From assembly GCA_013139395.1 (NCBI GenBank), contig WTAX01000026.1, forward strand, positions 1 to 9,393: a DNA stretch of 9,393 nucleotides. The letters run 5' to 3'. The DNA comes from Gammaproteobacteria bacterium (GTDB lineage: Bacteria > Pseudomonadota > Gammaproteobacteria > GRL18). The position numbers and the translations under genes are program-made. Position 1 is the stretch's first letter. Every line of letters begins with the position of its first letter. The notes under the pieces are model-generated. The model saw only the letters and a program-made list of their open reading frames with translations, did not search any database and had not been told where the DNA came from. Shown piece by piece: positions 1-6,195 of this stretch.

Positions 1-126
1 ACAAAAAGCCTGTGGTTGCTTATTTTTCTGACTTTGATTGTCTGAGCGTAGCGAGTTTTCAAAGTCAGAAAAATAAGTGACCATAGGCTTAACACTAGTA
101 ATTAGAAATACTCACTGAATAGTTAC
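1..126 (+). mobile_element. Palindromic MITE-like element, copy 1 (left end outside window)
   Basis: This is a non-coding palindromic element matching the reverse complement of 3854-4015 over nearly its whole length. It holds a 32-bp stem (6-37 paired with 59-90) around a 21-nt loop. A right terminal repeat CTGAATAGTTAC lies at 115-126. By comparison with copy 2 the matching left terminus (GTAACTATTCAG) should lie about 20 bp before the window. The element ends 26 bp before the galU start codon, so it may separate galU from upstream transcription or form part of its leader. It has no ORF, so any movement would need a transposase in trans. The GTAA-type terminus is reminiscent of some IS66-group ends, but that link is from memory and weak. 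Confidence 0.75.
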
Positions 127-151
127 AATTTTGCGTATTATAAGGATGATC

Positions 152-973
152 ATGAGTAAAAAATGTCTTTTTCCTGCGGCTTGTTATGGTACGCGTTTTT
201 TACCAGCAACAAAATCAATGCCTAAAGAAATGTTGCCCATTGTTAATAAACCTTTGATTCAATATGGTGTTGAAGAAGCTATTGAGGCTGGCTTGACTAA
301 TATGGCCATTGTGACGGGGCGTGGCAAAAGAGCGATGGAAGATCATTTTGATGTCAGCTATGAGCTTGAGCACCAAATTGAAGGCAGCGATAAAGAAGAG
401 TATCTTAAAGGGATCCGGGAAATTATGAATTCCTGTACTTTTTCCTATACACGCCAGATAGAAATGAAAGGTTTAGGGCATGCTATTTTGACCGGTGAAC
501 CACTTATCGGTGATGAACCTTTTGCCGTTGTACTTGCTGACGATCTTTGTCTTGCAGAAGAAGGTGATGGTGTGCTGGCGCAAATGGTTAGACTTTATAA
601 ACAATTTCGTTGTAGTATCGTGGCTATTGAAGAAGTACCTATGGATGAAGTGCATAAATATGGTGTGATTAAGGGCGAAATGATCCGTGATGACATCTAT
701 CAGATTTCTGAAATGGTCGAAAAACCAGCTGCTGAAGATGCACCCAGCAATCTGGCCATTATTGGCCGCTATATATTAACGCCTGATATTTTTGATATAT
801 TAAGAAATACTACACCGGGTGTTGGTGGTGAAATTCAAATTACAGATGCTTTGATGCAGCAGGCGAAAGAAGGTTGTGTTTTGGGTTATAAATTTAAAGG
901 CAAACGTTTTGATTGCGGCAGCATTGCTGGTTTTATTGACGCTACTAATTACTGCTACAAAATGTTTTATTAA
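152..973 (+). CDS. galU: UTP--glucose-1-phosphate uridylyltransferase (GalU)
   Basis: GalU makes UDP-glucose from UTP and glucose-1-phosphate in the cytoplasm, feeding polysaccharide, LPS and osmoprotectant glycan synthesis. The 273-aa product has the family's nucleotidyltransferase signature: YGTRFLPATK (12-21), PKEMLPIVNKPLIQYGVEEA (24-43), the VTGRGKRAMEDHFD block (54-67), the metal-binding LADD (128-131), VEKP (189-192) and GGEIQITDA (225-233). The C-terminus is complete. I chose the ATG at 152 because AAGGA sits 7 bases upstream and the protein then begins as relatives do; an in-frame TTG at 131 would add seven unlikely residues. The glycine normally preceding the YGTR or LGTR segment is Cys11. 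The gene is separated from the next one by 174 bp with a hairpin, so it is probably monocistronic. Confidence 0.95.
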   Translation: MSKKCLFPAACYGTRFLPATKSMPKEMLPIVNKPLIQYGVEEAIEAGLTNMAIVTGRGKRAMEDHFDVSYELEHQIEGSDKEEYLKGIREIMNSCTFSYTRQIEMKGLGHAILTGEPLIGDEPFAVVLADDLCLAEEGDGVLAQMVRLYKQFRCSIVAIEEVPMDEVHKYGVIKGEMIRDDIYQISEMVEKPAAEDAPSNLAIIGRYILTPDIFDILRNTTPGVGGEIQITDALMQQAKEGCVLGYKFKGKRFDCGSIAGFIDATNYCYKMFY

Positions 974-1002
974 TTTATAACACTCTATTGCAAAATATAA
1001 AG

Positions 1003-1038
1003 TTTACTATAGGAGCAATCATCATCTCCTATGGTAAA
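1003..1038 (+). terminator. Hairpin after galU, possible weak terminator
   Basis: A 13-bp stem (1003-1015 with 1026-1038, one G-U pair) and a 10-nt loop start 29 bp after the galU stop codon. No run of T follows on the + strand, so it is not a classical intrinsic terminator. It could protect the 3' end of the galU transcript or act with Rho. Confidence 0.4.
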
Positions 1039-1147
1039 TCAAGTCATTGTAAAAAAACTCTCCAATAAGTCATCCTGGAAACTGTGTCATCTCACACATC
1101 TACATAGAGATAGATGATGTCCCATACAAATATATTAGAATTCATTA

Positions 1148-1621
1148 ATGGATAAACGTACATTACTTATGCTGAGCATTTCAGGCGTATTAATCGTCGC
1201 ATTGCTTTTTTCCGGCTATTACAAAGTTGAGATGGCAAAAAAAAATAATGTTATTGCTCAGATTGAACCAGATAAATCGTGTGATTTACAGAAAACGGCC
1301 TGTACTCTAAAACTACCGGGCGGTGGAGAAGTAACGCTTGATATCCAGCCTAAACCTATTCCTCTAGTACAAAATATCAACATAACAGTTAATACTGATG
1401 TGATAAAAGCTGAGGCAGTTTCTGTTGATTTTAAAGGGACTACGATGAACATGGGGCCAAATAATGTCAGGCTTAAGTCATCAACTCCTAATGTATATTC
1501 AGGAAAGGGAATGCTCCCTGTTTGCATTCGCAATAGTATGGAATGGCAGGCTGATGTGTATCTTCAAACCAGTGAAGGAATTATAATAGCTCCTTTTATA
1601 TTCGTCACCAGAAAACATTAA
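1148..1621 (+). CDS. Membrane-anchored YtkA/FixH-like protein upstream of SCO
   Basis: The product is a 157-aa protein with an N-terminal membrane anchor (about residues 5-23) and a periplasmic beta-rich domain. The domain has the layout of YtkA/FixH-like proteins: a strand ending PKPIPL (68-73), an alternating hydrophobic stretch, a Met motif MNMG (100-103), then Y-S-G-K-G (117-121), a Trp at 133 and a final strand. Cys45, Cys52 and Cys126 are present. FixH/YtkA-type proteins are associated with copper oxidase assembly and often neighbour SCO genes, as here, where the SCO gene starts 35 bp downstream. Met100 and Met102 could help bind copper; this is inference. No clear Shine-Dalgarno is visible before ATG 1148. 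The family call rests on pattern and context only. Confidence 0.65.
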   Translation: MDKRTLLMLSISGVLIVALLFSGYYKVEMAKKNNVIAQIEPDKSCDLQKTACTLKLPGGGEVTLDIQPKPIPLVQNINITVNTDVIKAEAVSVDFKGTTMNMGPNNVRLKSSTPNVYSGKGMLPVCIRNSMEWQADVYLQTSEGIIIAPFIFVTRKH

Positions 1622-1656
1622 CCCTGAATCAATAAGAACTATATTAACTAAGAACT

Positions 1657-2250
1657 ATGAAAAAAATCTTACCGCTTTTTATTTTAGTATTGCTCATTGC
1701 CTGTGTTTACGTGTTCTTTATCTGGCAACCCAATAGCAATAGTCCGTTGACGGTTGCATCAAAGTCTGAAGGTGGCGAATTTACTTTGCAATCACTTTCA
1801 GGTCCTGTTTCGCTAAAAGACTATCGTGGTAAAGTGACCTTACTTTATTTTGGTTATACCATGTGTCCTGATGTCTGTCCGACTAATTTATCTATGATGT
1901 CTAATGCCTTTTCGCAATTAGATGATAAAGAATTGAGTCAGATTCAGGGGATTTTTATCAGTGTGGATCCAGAGCGAGATACAATGGAAAGATTAAATGA
2001 ATACACACACTATTTTCATCCATCGATTTTAGGATTAAGTTCAACACCAGAAATCATTAAAGAGTTGGCTGATCGTTATGGCGTTGCCTATCAAAAGGTT
2101 GTTCAGAATGATTCAGCAACCAATTATGTGGTTGATCATTCATCTGAAACTTATGTGGTCGATCCCAATGGAAAGTTGGTTGAACGATTAAGGCATGCAG
2201 CACCACCGGCAGAGATTTTAGCGGCGATAAAAAAATATTCTAAAAATTAA
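1657..2250 (+). CDS. SCO1/SenC family copper chaperone (thiol-disulfide fold)
   Basis: This is a 197-aa SCO1/SenC/PrrC protein. Family members sit in the periplasm anchored to the inner membrane, bind copper through two Cys and one His, and help build the CuA centre of cytochrome c oxidase, also acting as thiol reductants. One membrane span (about 5-23) is followed by a thioredoxin-like domain. The metal motif is in YFGYTMCPDVCPTN (Cys70, Cys74), and the third ligand is His161 in VVDHSSETYVVDP. SVDPERDT (102-109) is the usual conserved block. All three ligands are present and the length is normal. The gene follows the YtkA/FixH-like gene by 35 bp and is probably cotranscribed with it. Its stop codon directly precedes a region with a strong inverted repeat. 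Confidence 0.93.
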   Translation: MKKILPLFILVLLIACVYVFFIWQPNSNSPLTVASKSEGGEFTLQSLSGPVSLKDYRGKVTLLYFGYTMCPDVCPTNLSMMSNAFSQLDDKELSQIQGIFISVDPERDTMERLNEYTHYFHPSILGLSSTPEIIKELADRYGVAYQKVVQNDSATNYVVDHSSETYVVDPNGKLVERLRHAAPPAEILAAIKKYSKN

Positions 2251-2291
2251 ATAAGTGTTCCAAAATAGTGAGCATTATTCATTTACTTTTC

Positions 2292-2367
2292 GCATCAGAA
2301 CCTGTCACTCATTATTGGGTTCATATTGGCATAAAATCACCCAATAATGAGTGACAGGTTCTGATGC
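2292..2367. repeat. Perfect 29-bp inverted repeat (hairpin) between SCO and PCu(A)C genes
   Basis: The arms at 2292-2320 and 2339-2367 are exact reverse complements over 29 bp, with an 18-nt loop. A shorter outer pair, TAAGTGTTCC (2252-2261) and GGAACAGTTA (2385-2394), matches at 9 of 10 positions, so the full palindromic unit may be 2252-2394. There is no T-run immediately after the stem, so it is not a typical terminator. It would still form a very stable structure in any transcript running from the SCO gene into the PCu(A)C gene. It may be a REP- or MITE-like repeat; no second copy occurs in this window. Confidence 0.8.
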
Positions 2368-2457
2368 TCCGTGTATACCATTTAGGAACAGTTATTGAGT
2401 CCGAAAGGCTAAATTTTTAAGTCGATATTTATTAATTACTAAAACAAAGAGGTTTCC

Positions 2458-2940
2458 ATGAAATTACTAACACCTGTTTTATTTATATTACTTGCCTTGA
2501 GTCATAATTTTGTTATGGCTGGTGATGATGTCACTATCATCGATCCTTATGTGAGAGCTGTTCCTCCAGGTCAAACAGTGAGTGCGGCATTTTTACAACT
2601 GGAAAATAAATCAGCAGAGACTCGTTACGTTGTTAATGCCACCAGTCCCGTTTCTAATGTTGTGGAATTACATTCACATGTTCACGAAAATGGCATGATG
2701 AAAATGCGTCAAATTGATTCAATTGAAATTCCAGCCAATGGTAAAGCTGTTTTAGAACCAGGCGGCTTGCACATTATGTTAATTGGCCTTCATGATGCAC
2801 TTAAGATAGATCAAAAAGTATCTATTACTTTAGAATTTAAAAATGGCACTAGTCAAACAATAGAAGCACCCGTTCGTAAAATCATGATGAAAGGCATGAT
2901 GAAAGGTAAAGGTGCAATGATGAAGGATATGAAACATTAA
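2458..2940 (+). CDS. PCu(A)C-family periplasmic copper chaperone with Met/Lys-rich tail
   Basis: This is a 160-aa secreted protein of the PCu(A)C (DUF461) family, which binds Cu(I) in the periplasm and passes it to cytochrome oxidase CuA/CuB sites, working with SCO proteins. Residues 1-21 form a signal peptide, probably cut after VMA. The family copper motif H-x10-M-x21-H-x-M is intact: His72, Met83, His105, Met107. GMMKM (79-83) and PGGLHIML (101-108) surround the ligands. The last 20 residues (141-160) carry seven Met, several Lys and a terminal His, resembling the flexible Met/His-rich extensions of some homologues that hold a second copper. A ribosome binding site AGAGG lies 5 bases before the ATG. 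It is downstream of the SCO gene but separated by 207 bp containing a strong hairpin. Confidence 0.93.
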   Translation: MKLLTPVLFILLALSHNFVMAGDDVTIIDPYVRAVPPGQTVSAAFLQLENKSAETRYVVNATSPVSNVVELHSHVHENGMMKMRQIDSIEIPANGKAVLEPGGLHIMLIGLHDALKIDQKVSITLEFKNGTSQTIEAPVRKIMMKGMMKGKGAMMKDMKH

Positions 2941-2974
2941 GCTAACAAATTAATGAATTCATATTTAAGTAGTG

Positions 2975-3005
2975 GAGAGTTGAATTAACAACAGGTTTAA
3001 CTCTC
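2975..3005. terminator. Weak hairpin between convergent genes
   Basis: GAGAGTT (2975-2981) pairs with AACTCTC (2999-3005) around a 17-nt loop, followed on the + strand by TATTTTCT. It lies just past the PCu(A)C stop codon, between that gene and the convergent 51-aa minus-strand gene, which fits a modest terminator. The stem is short and the loop long. Confidence 0.4.
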
Positions 3006-3028
3006 TATTTTCTATCGGCTGAGTCAAT

Positions 3029-3184
3029 CTAATCACGTCTGATATTTTTTGCTGCATCATAAAAAATATTGTCTTCACGTTCTTCATAACTTTGCTTTTC
3101 ACGCTTTTTCTTTGTTATCACTTTATAGCCTAAAAATACAAAAATGATAAAGATGAATGTTAAATATAAGTAAATACCTGACAT
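3029..3184 (-). CDS. Small single-span membrane protein (51 aa), CcoQ-like layout
   Basis: This short ORF runs from ATG at 3184 to TAG at 3029. It encodes a hydrophobic N-terminal segment (about residues 4-20), then a strongly charged run KKKREKQ (25-31), and ends with FYDAAKNIRRD. A short N-terminal membrane helix, a basic cytoplasmic tail and an F-x-D/E-A-A-x-N-like ending are also seen in small cbb3 oxidase subunits of the CcoQ/FixQ type. That likeness is loose and no ccoN, ccoO or ccoP gene is nearby. The helix-plus-charged-tail composition argues for a real gene. The ribosome binding site is poor (AGG about 10 bases upstream). It converges on the PCu(A)C gene, and a possible divergent promoter lies about 190 bp upstream of its start. 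The function is unknown. Confidence 0.5.
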   Translation of the reverse strand: MSGIYLYLTFIFIIFVFLGYKVITKKKREKQSYEEREDNIFYDAAKNIRRD

Positions 3185-3569
3185 GTTTGAATTGCCTGTT
3201 TAATAATACAAAAGTCTTTTATACGCTCTATTTACAAGCTTATTTTTATATCAGTTTACTATAAATTATATCGAATCAGCGATTGTTTTCGTTTTTATTT
3301 GAGATAACGCACATTTTTTGTCACTTTTCCACAGAAATAATGAGCCATAATCATATTACTTTACTCCATATAAAAATATCATTTAAACAATAAATTCTGT
3401 CAATTTTATATCTTAATTGTGGTCAATTATGCTGCTCTGATTTAATTTTATTCTGTTTTGAAAATAAAAGGTAATATGAAATTGACAGAGCTGTTTTTCA
3501 GGCGAATAATAAGCTGATTAACGATAAAAAATTCAACTTTTTTTGCTCAATTAAAATGGAGATAAGTAA
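3185..3569. other. AT-rich intergenic region with divergent promoter signals
   Basis: This 385-bp stretch lies between the 51-aa minus-strand gene and the lipoprotein gene. It holds an 11-bp inverted repeat, TCTGTCAATTT at 3396-3406 and AAATTGACAGA at 3479-3489, each arm containing a TTGACA -35 box pointing outward. A 13-codon ORF begins ATGAAATTG at 3476 after AAAAGG, but nothing else supports it. I see no further gene here. Confidence 0.5.
3482..3510 (+). promoter_or_regulatory. Sigma-70 promoter of the lipoprotein gene
   Basis: A consensus -35 box TTGACA (3482-3487) and a -10 box AATAAT (3505-3510, 5 of 6 matches) are separated by 17 bp. Transcription would start near 3517, about 50 bp before the lipoprotein ATG at 3570. 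The -35 box lies in the right arm of an 11-bp inverted repeat, which could be an operator. Confidence 0.6.
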
Positions 3570-3854
3570 ATGAGAAATGTAAAATGGATTTTGGTTTTGT
3601 CTGTCAGCGTAATGTTATCTTTGACAGGTTGCGGCTCTGAGCCAGAATGGGTGAGTATTTATAATGAGTGTCAGGATGGTGTGAATGAAGGTCTAGCTGA
3701 GATGAAACAATCACCAGACACACCTGAGGCTATGGGCGACATGATGGAGTCGATGGGACTGGCAGCTTGTGGAATGATTAAAACCACGTGTGAAAAGGAT
3801 CCTGAGGGGACAATGTGCCAGGCTATTGTTAATAGTTATAAGGAAGAAAAATAG
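3570..3854 (+). CDS. Small lipoprotein with four Cys in the mature part
   Basis: The 94-aa product begins with a basic end and hydrophobic stretch (residues 6-18), followed by the lipobox L-T-G-C with Cys21 as the lipidated residue. Gly22 follows, not Asp, which by the usual sorting rule suggests the outer membrane. The mature part is short, acidic and Met-rich, with Cys34, Cys67, Cys74 and Cys83, possibly two disulfides. I do not recognise a named family. It has its own good promoter and a GGAG ribosome binding site before ATG 3570. The last base of its stop codon is the first base of the terminal repeat of palindromic element copy 2. Its place beside copper-chaperone genes hints at an envelope role, but metal binding is not shown. 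Confidence 0.8.
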   Translation: MRNVKWILVLSVSVMLSLTGCGSEPEWVSIYNECQDGVNEGLAEMKQSPDTPEAMGDMMESMGLAACGMIKTTCEKDPEGTMCQAIVNSYKEEK

Positions 3855-4015
3855 TAACTATTCAGTGTGTATTCCTAAATAACGCTTGTTAAGCCCATGG
3901 TCACTTATTTTTCTAACTTTGACTTTCTGTTACGAGATGTCGCTGCGCTCAGACAATCAAAGTCAGAAAAATAAGCAACCACAGGCTTTTTGTAAATAAT
4001 ATGCTGAATAGTTAC
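3854..4015 (-). mobile_element. Palindromic MITE-like element, copy 2 (complete)
   Basis: This 162-bp element has perfect 12-bp terminal inverted repeats, GTAACTATTCAG (3854-3865) and CTGAATAGTTAC (4004-4015). It has an internal 32-bp stem (3891-3922 with 3957-3988) and a 34-nt loop. It is the inverse of copy 1 at 1-126; the main length difference is about 13 bp in the loop. I see no clear target-site duplication in the flanks. It sits between two convergent genes, starting at the stop codon of the lipoprotein gene and ending 14 bp from the stop of the 70-aa gene, so it may act as their shared terminator. It encodes no protein. Confidence 0.85.
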
Positions 4016-4029
4016 GTATATTGTTAATG

Positions 4030-4242
4030 TTATCGGGCTCTATAAACAATTTCATGACCGCTATCGGCCGTGAAATCAGTATTATCATCAGGTGGAGAGT
4101 ACCTTAGTACGTTCCACTCATGATAATCATCTTCGTCTTTGCTTGCTGCAAGATCAGCAAGCTTTTTTGCCGCATCCAAATCATCAAAAATTCCGAAAAT
4201 TCCATGATTATATTCACCCATCTTTGCTACATAATACAACAT
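4030..4242 (-). CDS. Small acidic protein of unknown function (70 aa)
   Basis: A strong AGGAG lies 6 bases before the ATG at 4242, which supports a real gene on the minus strand. The product is soluble and acidic, with no signal peptide or membrane span. It starts with a strand-like MLYYVAKM, then an FGIFDDLDAAKKLADLAA segment (16-33) that reads as a strand followed by a helix, an acidic linker (35-39), Y-H-E-W-N-V (40-45), and a short C-terminal strand EIVYRAR. I recognise no family. It stands alone between palindromic element copy 2 and the MITE at 4334, so it gives little context. The overlapping plus-strand reading frame is a shadow. Confidence 0.7.
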   Translation of the reverse strand: MLYYVAKMGEYNHGIFGIFDDLDAAKKLADLAASKDEDDYHEWNVLRYSPPDDNTDFTADSGHEIVYRAR

Positions 4243-4333
4243 TAGAATCTCCTGAGGTGTTTACTATTACCATTATATGTAACAAGTATAGTATGTTTAA
4301 TCGTTATTGCTATTTGAGTTAACCATTATTCTA

Positions 4334-4493
4334 GGAGCTTGTCCAAGAATAGATAACCTACTGCGGAAAATCCATTTTGGCCATATTTTCCTATCATTTT
4401 CATTTAATAGCGCAACTATTGGCTTCAAATGATAGAAAAATCTGACTCAAAATTGCTTTCCCTCGCTACGGCTTCTATTCTCGGACAAGCTCC
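4334..4493. mobile_element. MITE-like palindromic element flanked by TA
   Basis: This 160-bp non-coding element has 19-bp terminal inverted repeats (4334-4352 and 4475-4493, one mismatch) beginning GGAGCTTGTCC. It is flanked on both sides by TA (4332-4333 and 4494-4495), the target duplication known for IS630/Tc1-mariner type elements. Inner inverted pairs continue the fold: ATTTTG with CAAAAT, a 14-nt arm around CTATCATTT with AAATGATAG, and a central hairpin AATAG/CTATT. The whole unit folds into one long hairpin. It lies between the start of the 70-aa gene and the end of the COG2509 gene, both transcribed leftward. It is unrelated in sequence to the elements at 1-126 and 3854-4015. Confidence 0.8.
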
Positions 4494-4536
4494 TAGGATT
4501 ATATGAAGATTTATCTCTGGATATTCAATTCTAAAT

Positions 4537-6195
4537 TCAGGGTGATTCTTTTAAAATTTCTATTGCCAGCGCTTCAGCAACTTTAATGCCGTCGATAGCT
4601 GAGGATAAAATCCCGCCTGCATAACCAGCGCCTTCACCAGTAGGGTATAAGCCTCGTGTATTAATGCTTTGAAAATCCTTGCCGCGTTTTATGCAGATAG
4701 GTGATGAGGTACGAGTCTCTACGCCGGTTAACACCGCATCAGCCATGGCAAATCCTTTAATCTTTTTATCAAACACAGGAATCGCTTCACGAATTGCATC
4801 AATAGCAAAGGCCGGCAGGGCTTTTGATAAATCACCCAGACTAATACCGGGTTGATAAGATGGTATTACGCTGGCTAAATCAGTTGATGGTTTATTTTGC
4901 AGGAAATCCCCAACAAGCTGTGCCGGTGCATGGTAATTTTTACCGCCTAAGTCAAAAGCCAGTTTTTCCAATTTATGCTGCAGATCAATACCGGCAAATA
5001 CATGTTCGGGATAATCCTTCTCTGGATCAATACCAACTACAATTGCAGCATTTGCATTGCGTTCATGACGTGAGTATTGTGACATGCCGTTTGTGACTAC
5101 ATGCCCTTTTTCTGATGTTGCCGCCACGACTGTGCCGCCAGGACACATACAAAAACTATAAACACTGCGGCCGTTTTTGCAGTGATGTACCAGCTTATAG
5201 TCTGCCGCGCCTAAAATGGGGTGACCTGCCTGCTTACCAAAACGAGCCTGATCGATTACTGATTGAGGATGCTCTATGCGAAAACCAATGGAAAATGGCT
5301 TGGCCTCAATATAAACCCCTTGTGCGAGTAACATATCAAATGTATCACGGGCGCTATGGCCTATGCCCAAAATAATGTGACGACTATGTAAAACCTCACC
5401 TGTACTTAACGTTAAACCAGTGATCTGGCCATTACCCTCTGCATCTGTACTCCCAGTATCTATTTTTCGATGAATAAGATCGACTTTGCTCTCAAAGCGG
5501 ATCTCACCACCTAAACGAATGATATCGGCGCGCATATTCTGCACCATTTTAACCAGCTTAAAAGTCCCGATATGGGGCTTGCTCACGAACAGTATTTCTT
5601 TCGGGGCACCAGCCTTAACAAACTCATTTAATACCTTTCGACCTAAATAACGTTTATCCTTAACCTGACTAAACAGCTTGCCATCAGAAAAAGTCCCTGC
5701 GCCTCCTTCACCAAATTGTACATTAGATTCCGTATTTAACTTACCCTGACGCCATAGTTCCCAGGTATCCTGAGTTCGCTGCCGGACATTTTTACCTCGT
5801 TCTAATACAATGGGTTTCAGACCCATCTGTGCCAGCACCAGAGCCGCCAGAATTCCGCTGGGACCAAAGCCAATGATAATAGGGCGTTGTTGTTCACTGG
5901 TGGGGAAATCGGCTGGGGCAGCAGCCACAAAATGATAGCTGGTATCAGGGCTGGGTCTGATAAAAGATTGCTTAGTAAATTTCTCTAAAACGGTTTTTTC
6001 CGCATCTTCAGTAAGTGTCACATCTAATTGATATATCAGCAATATATTGGATTTTTTACGGGCATCATAGCTGCGTTTGAAGATTGTAAAGTCAAGTAAC
6101 TCGTCACGTATAATATCCAGTTTGTTAACAATTGCATCAGGCAGATCATCATCACTATGATCAAGTGGCAATTTAAGTTCATTGATTCGTAACAT
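4537..6195 (-). CDS. NAD(P)/FAD-dependent oxidoreductase, COG2509 type
   Basis: The 552-aa product is a cytoplasmic flavoprotein of the uncharacterised FAD-dependent dehydrogenase family COG2509. An N-terminal domain of about 100 residues precedes the FAD-binding Rossmann motif G-F-G-P-S-G (109-114), ending in the acidic LERG (131-134). Further family blocks are FGEGGAGTFSDGKL (161-174), H-x-I-L-G-I-G-H-S-A-R-D (273-284), the CMCPGG turn (349-354) and the C-terminal FAD contact YPTGEGAGYAGGILSSAIDG (517-536). These are all intact and the length is normal. The substrate of the family is not established. The ATG at 6195 has only a weak AGAAG upstream. No gene is cotranscribed with it; a divergent gene starts 176 bp away. 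Some relatives are annotated as GidA- or thiazole-like dehydrogenases without proof. Confidence 0.9.
   Translation of the reverse strand: MLRINELKLPLDHSDDDLPDAIVNKLDIIRDELLDFTIFKRSYDARKKSNILLIYQLDVTLTEDAEKTVLEKFTKQSFIRPSPDTSYHFVAAAPADFPTSEQQRPIIIGFGPSGILAALVLAQMGLKPIVLERGKNVRQRTQDTWELWRQGKLNTESNVQFGEGGAGTFSDGKLFSQVKDKRYLGRKVLNEFVKAGAPKEILFVSKPHIGTFKLVKMVQNMRADIIRLGGEIRFESKVDLIHRKIDTGSTDAEGNGQITGLTLSTGEVLHSRHIILGIGHSARDTFDMLLAQGVYIEAKPFSIGFRIEHPQSVIDQARFGKQAGHPILGAADYKLVHHCKNGRSVYSFCMCPGGTVVAATSEKGHVVTNGMSQYSRHERNANAAIVVGIDPEKDYPEHVFAGIDLQHKLEKLAFDLGGKNYHAPAQLVGDFLQNKPSTDLASVIPSYQPGISLGDLSKALPAFAIDAIREAIPVFDKKIKGFAMADAVLTGVETRTSSPICIKRGKDFQSINTRGLYPTGEGAGYAGGILSSAIDGIKVAEALAIEILKESP

Noticed and set aside
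1258..1533. 91-codon minus-strand frame
   Set aside because: It is antisense to the YtkA/FixH-like gene, with no ribosome binding site or recognisable domain.
3476..3517. 13-codon ORF after AAAAGG, possible leader peptide
   Set aside because: It would start upstream of the predicted transcription start of the lipoprotein promoter, so it is unlikely to be a leader of that transcript.
4092..4322. 76-codon + strand frame
   Set aside because: It is antisense to the 70-aa gene, which has a strong AGGAG ribosome binding site.
2252..4495. Clustered palindromes considered as a CRISPR array
   Set aside because: The palindromes are three unrelated element types, not short direct repeats with regular spacers, and no cas gene is present.
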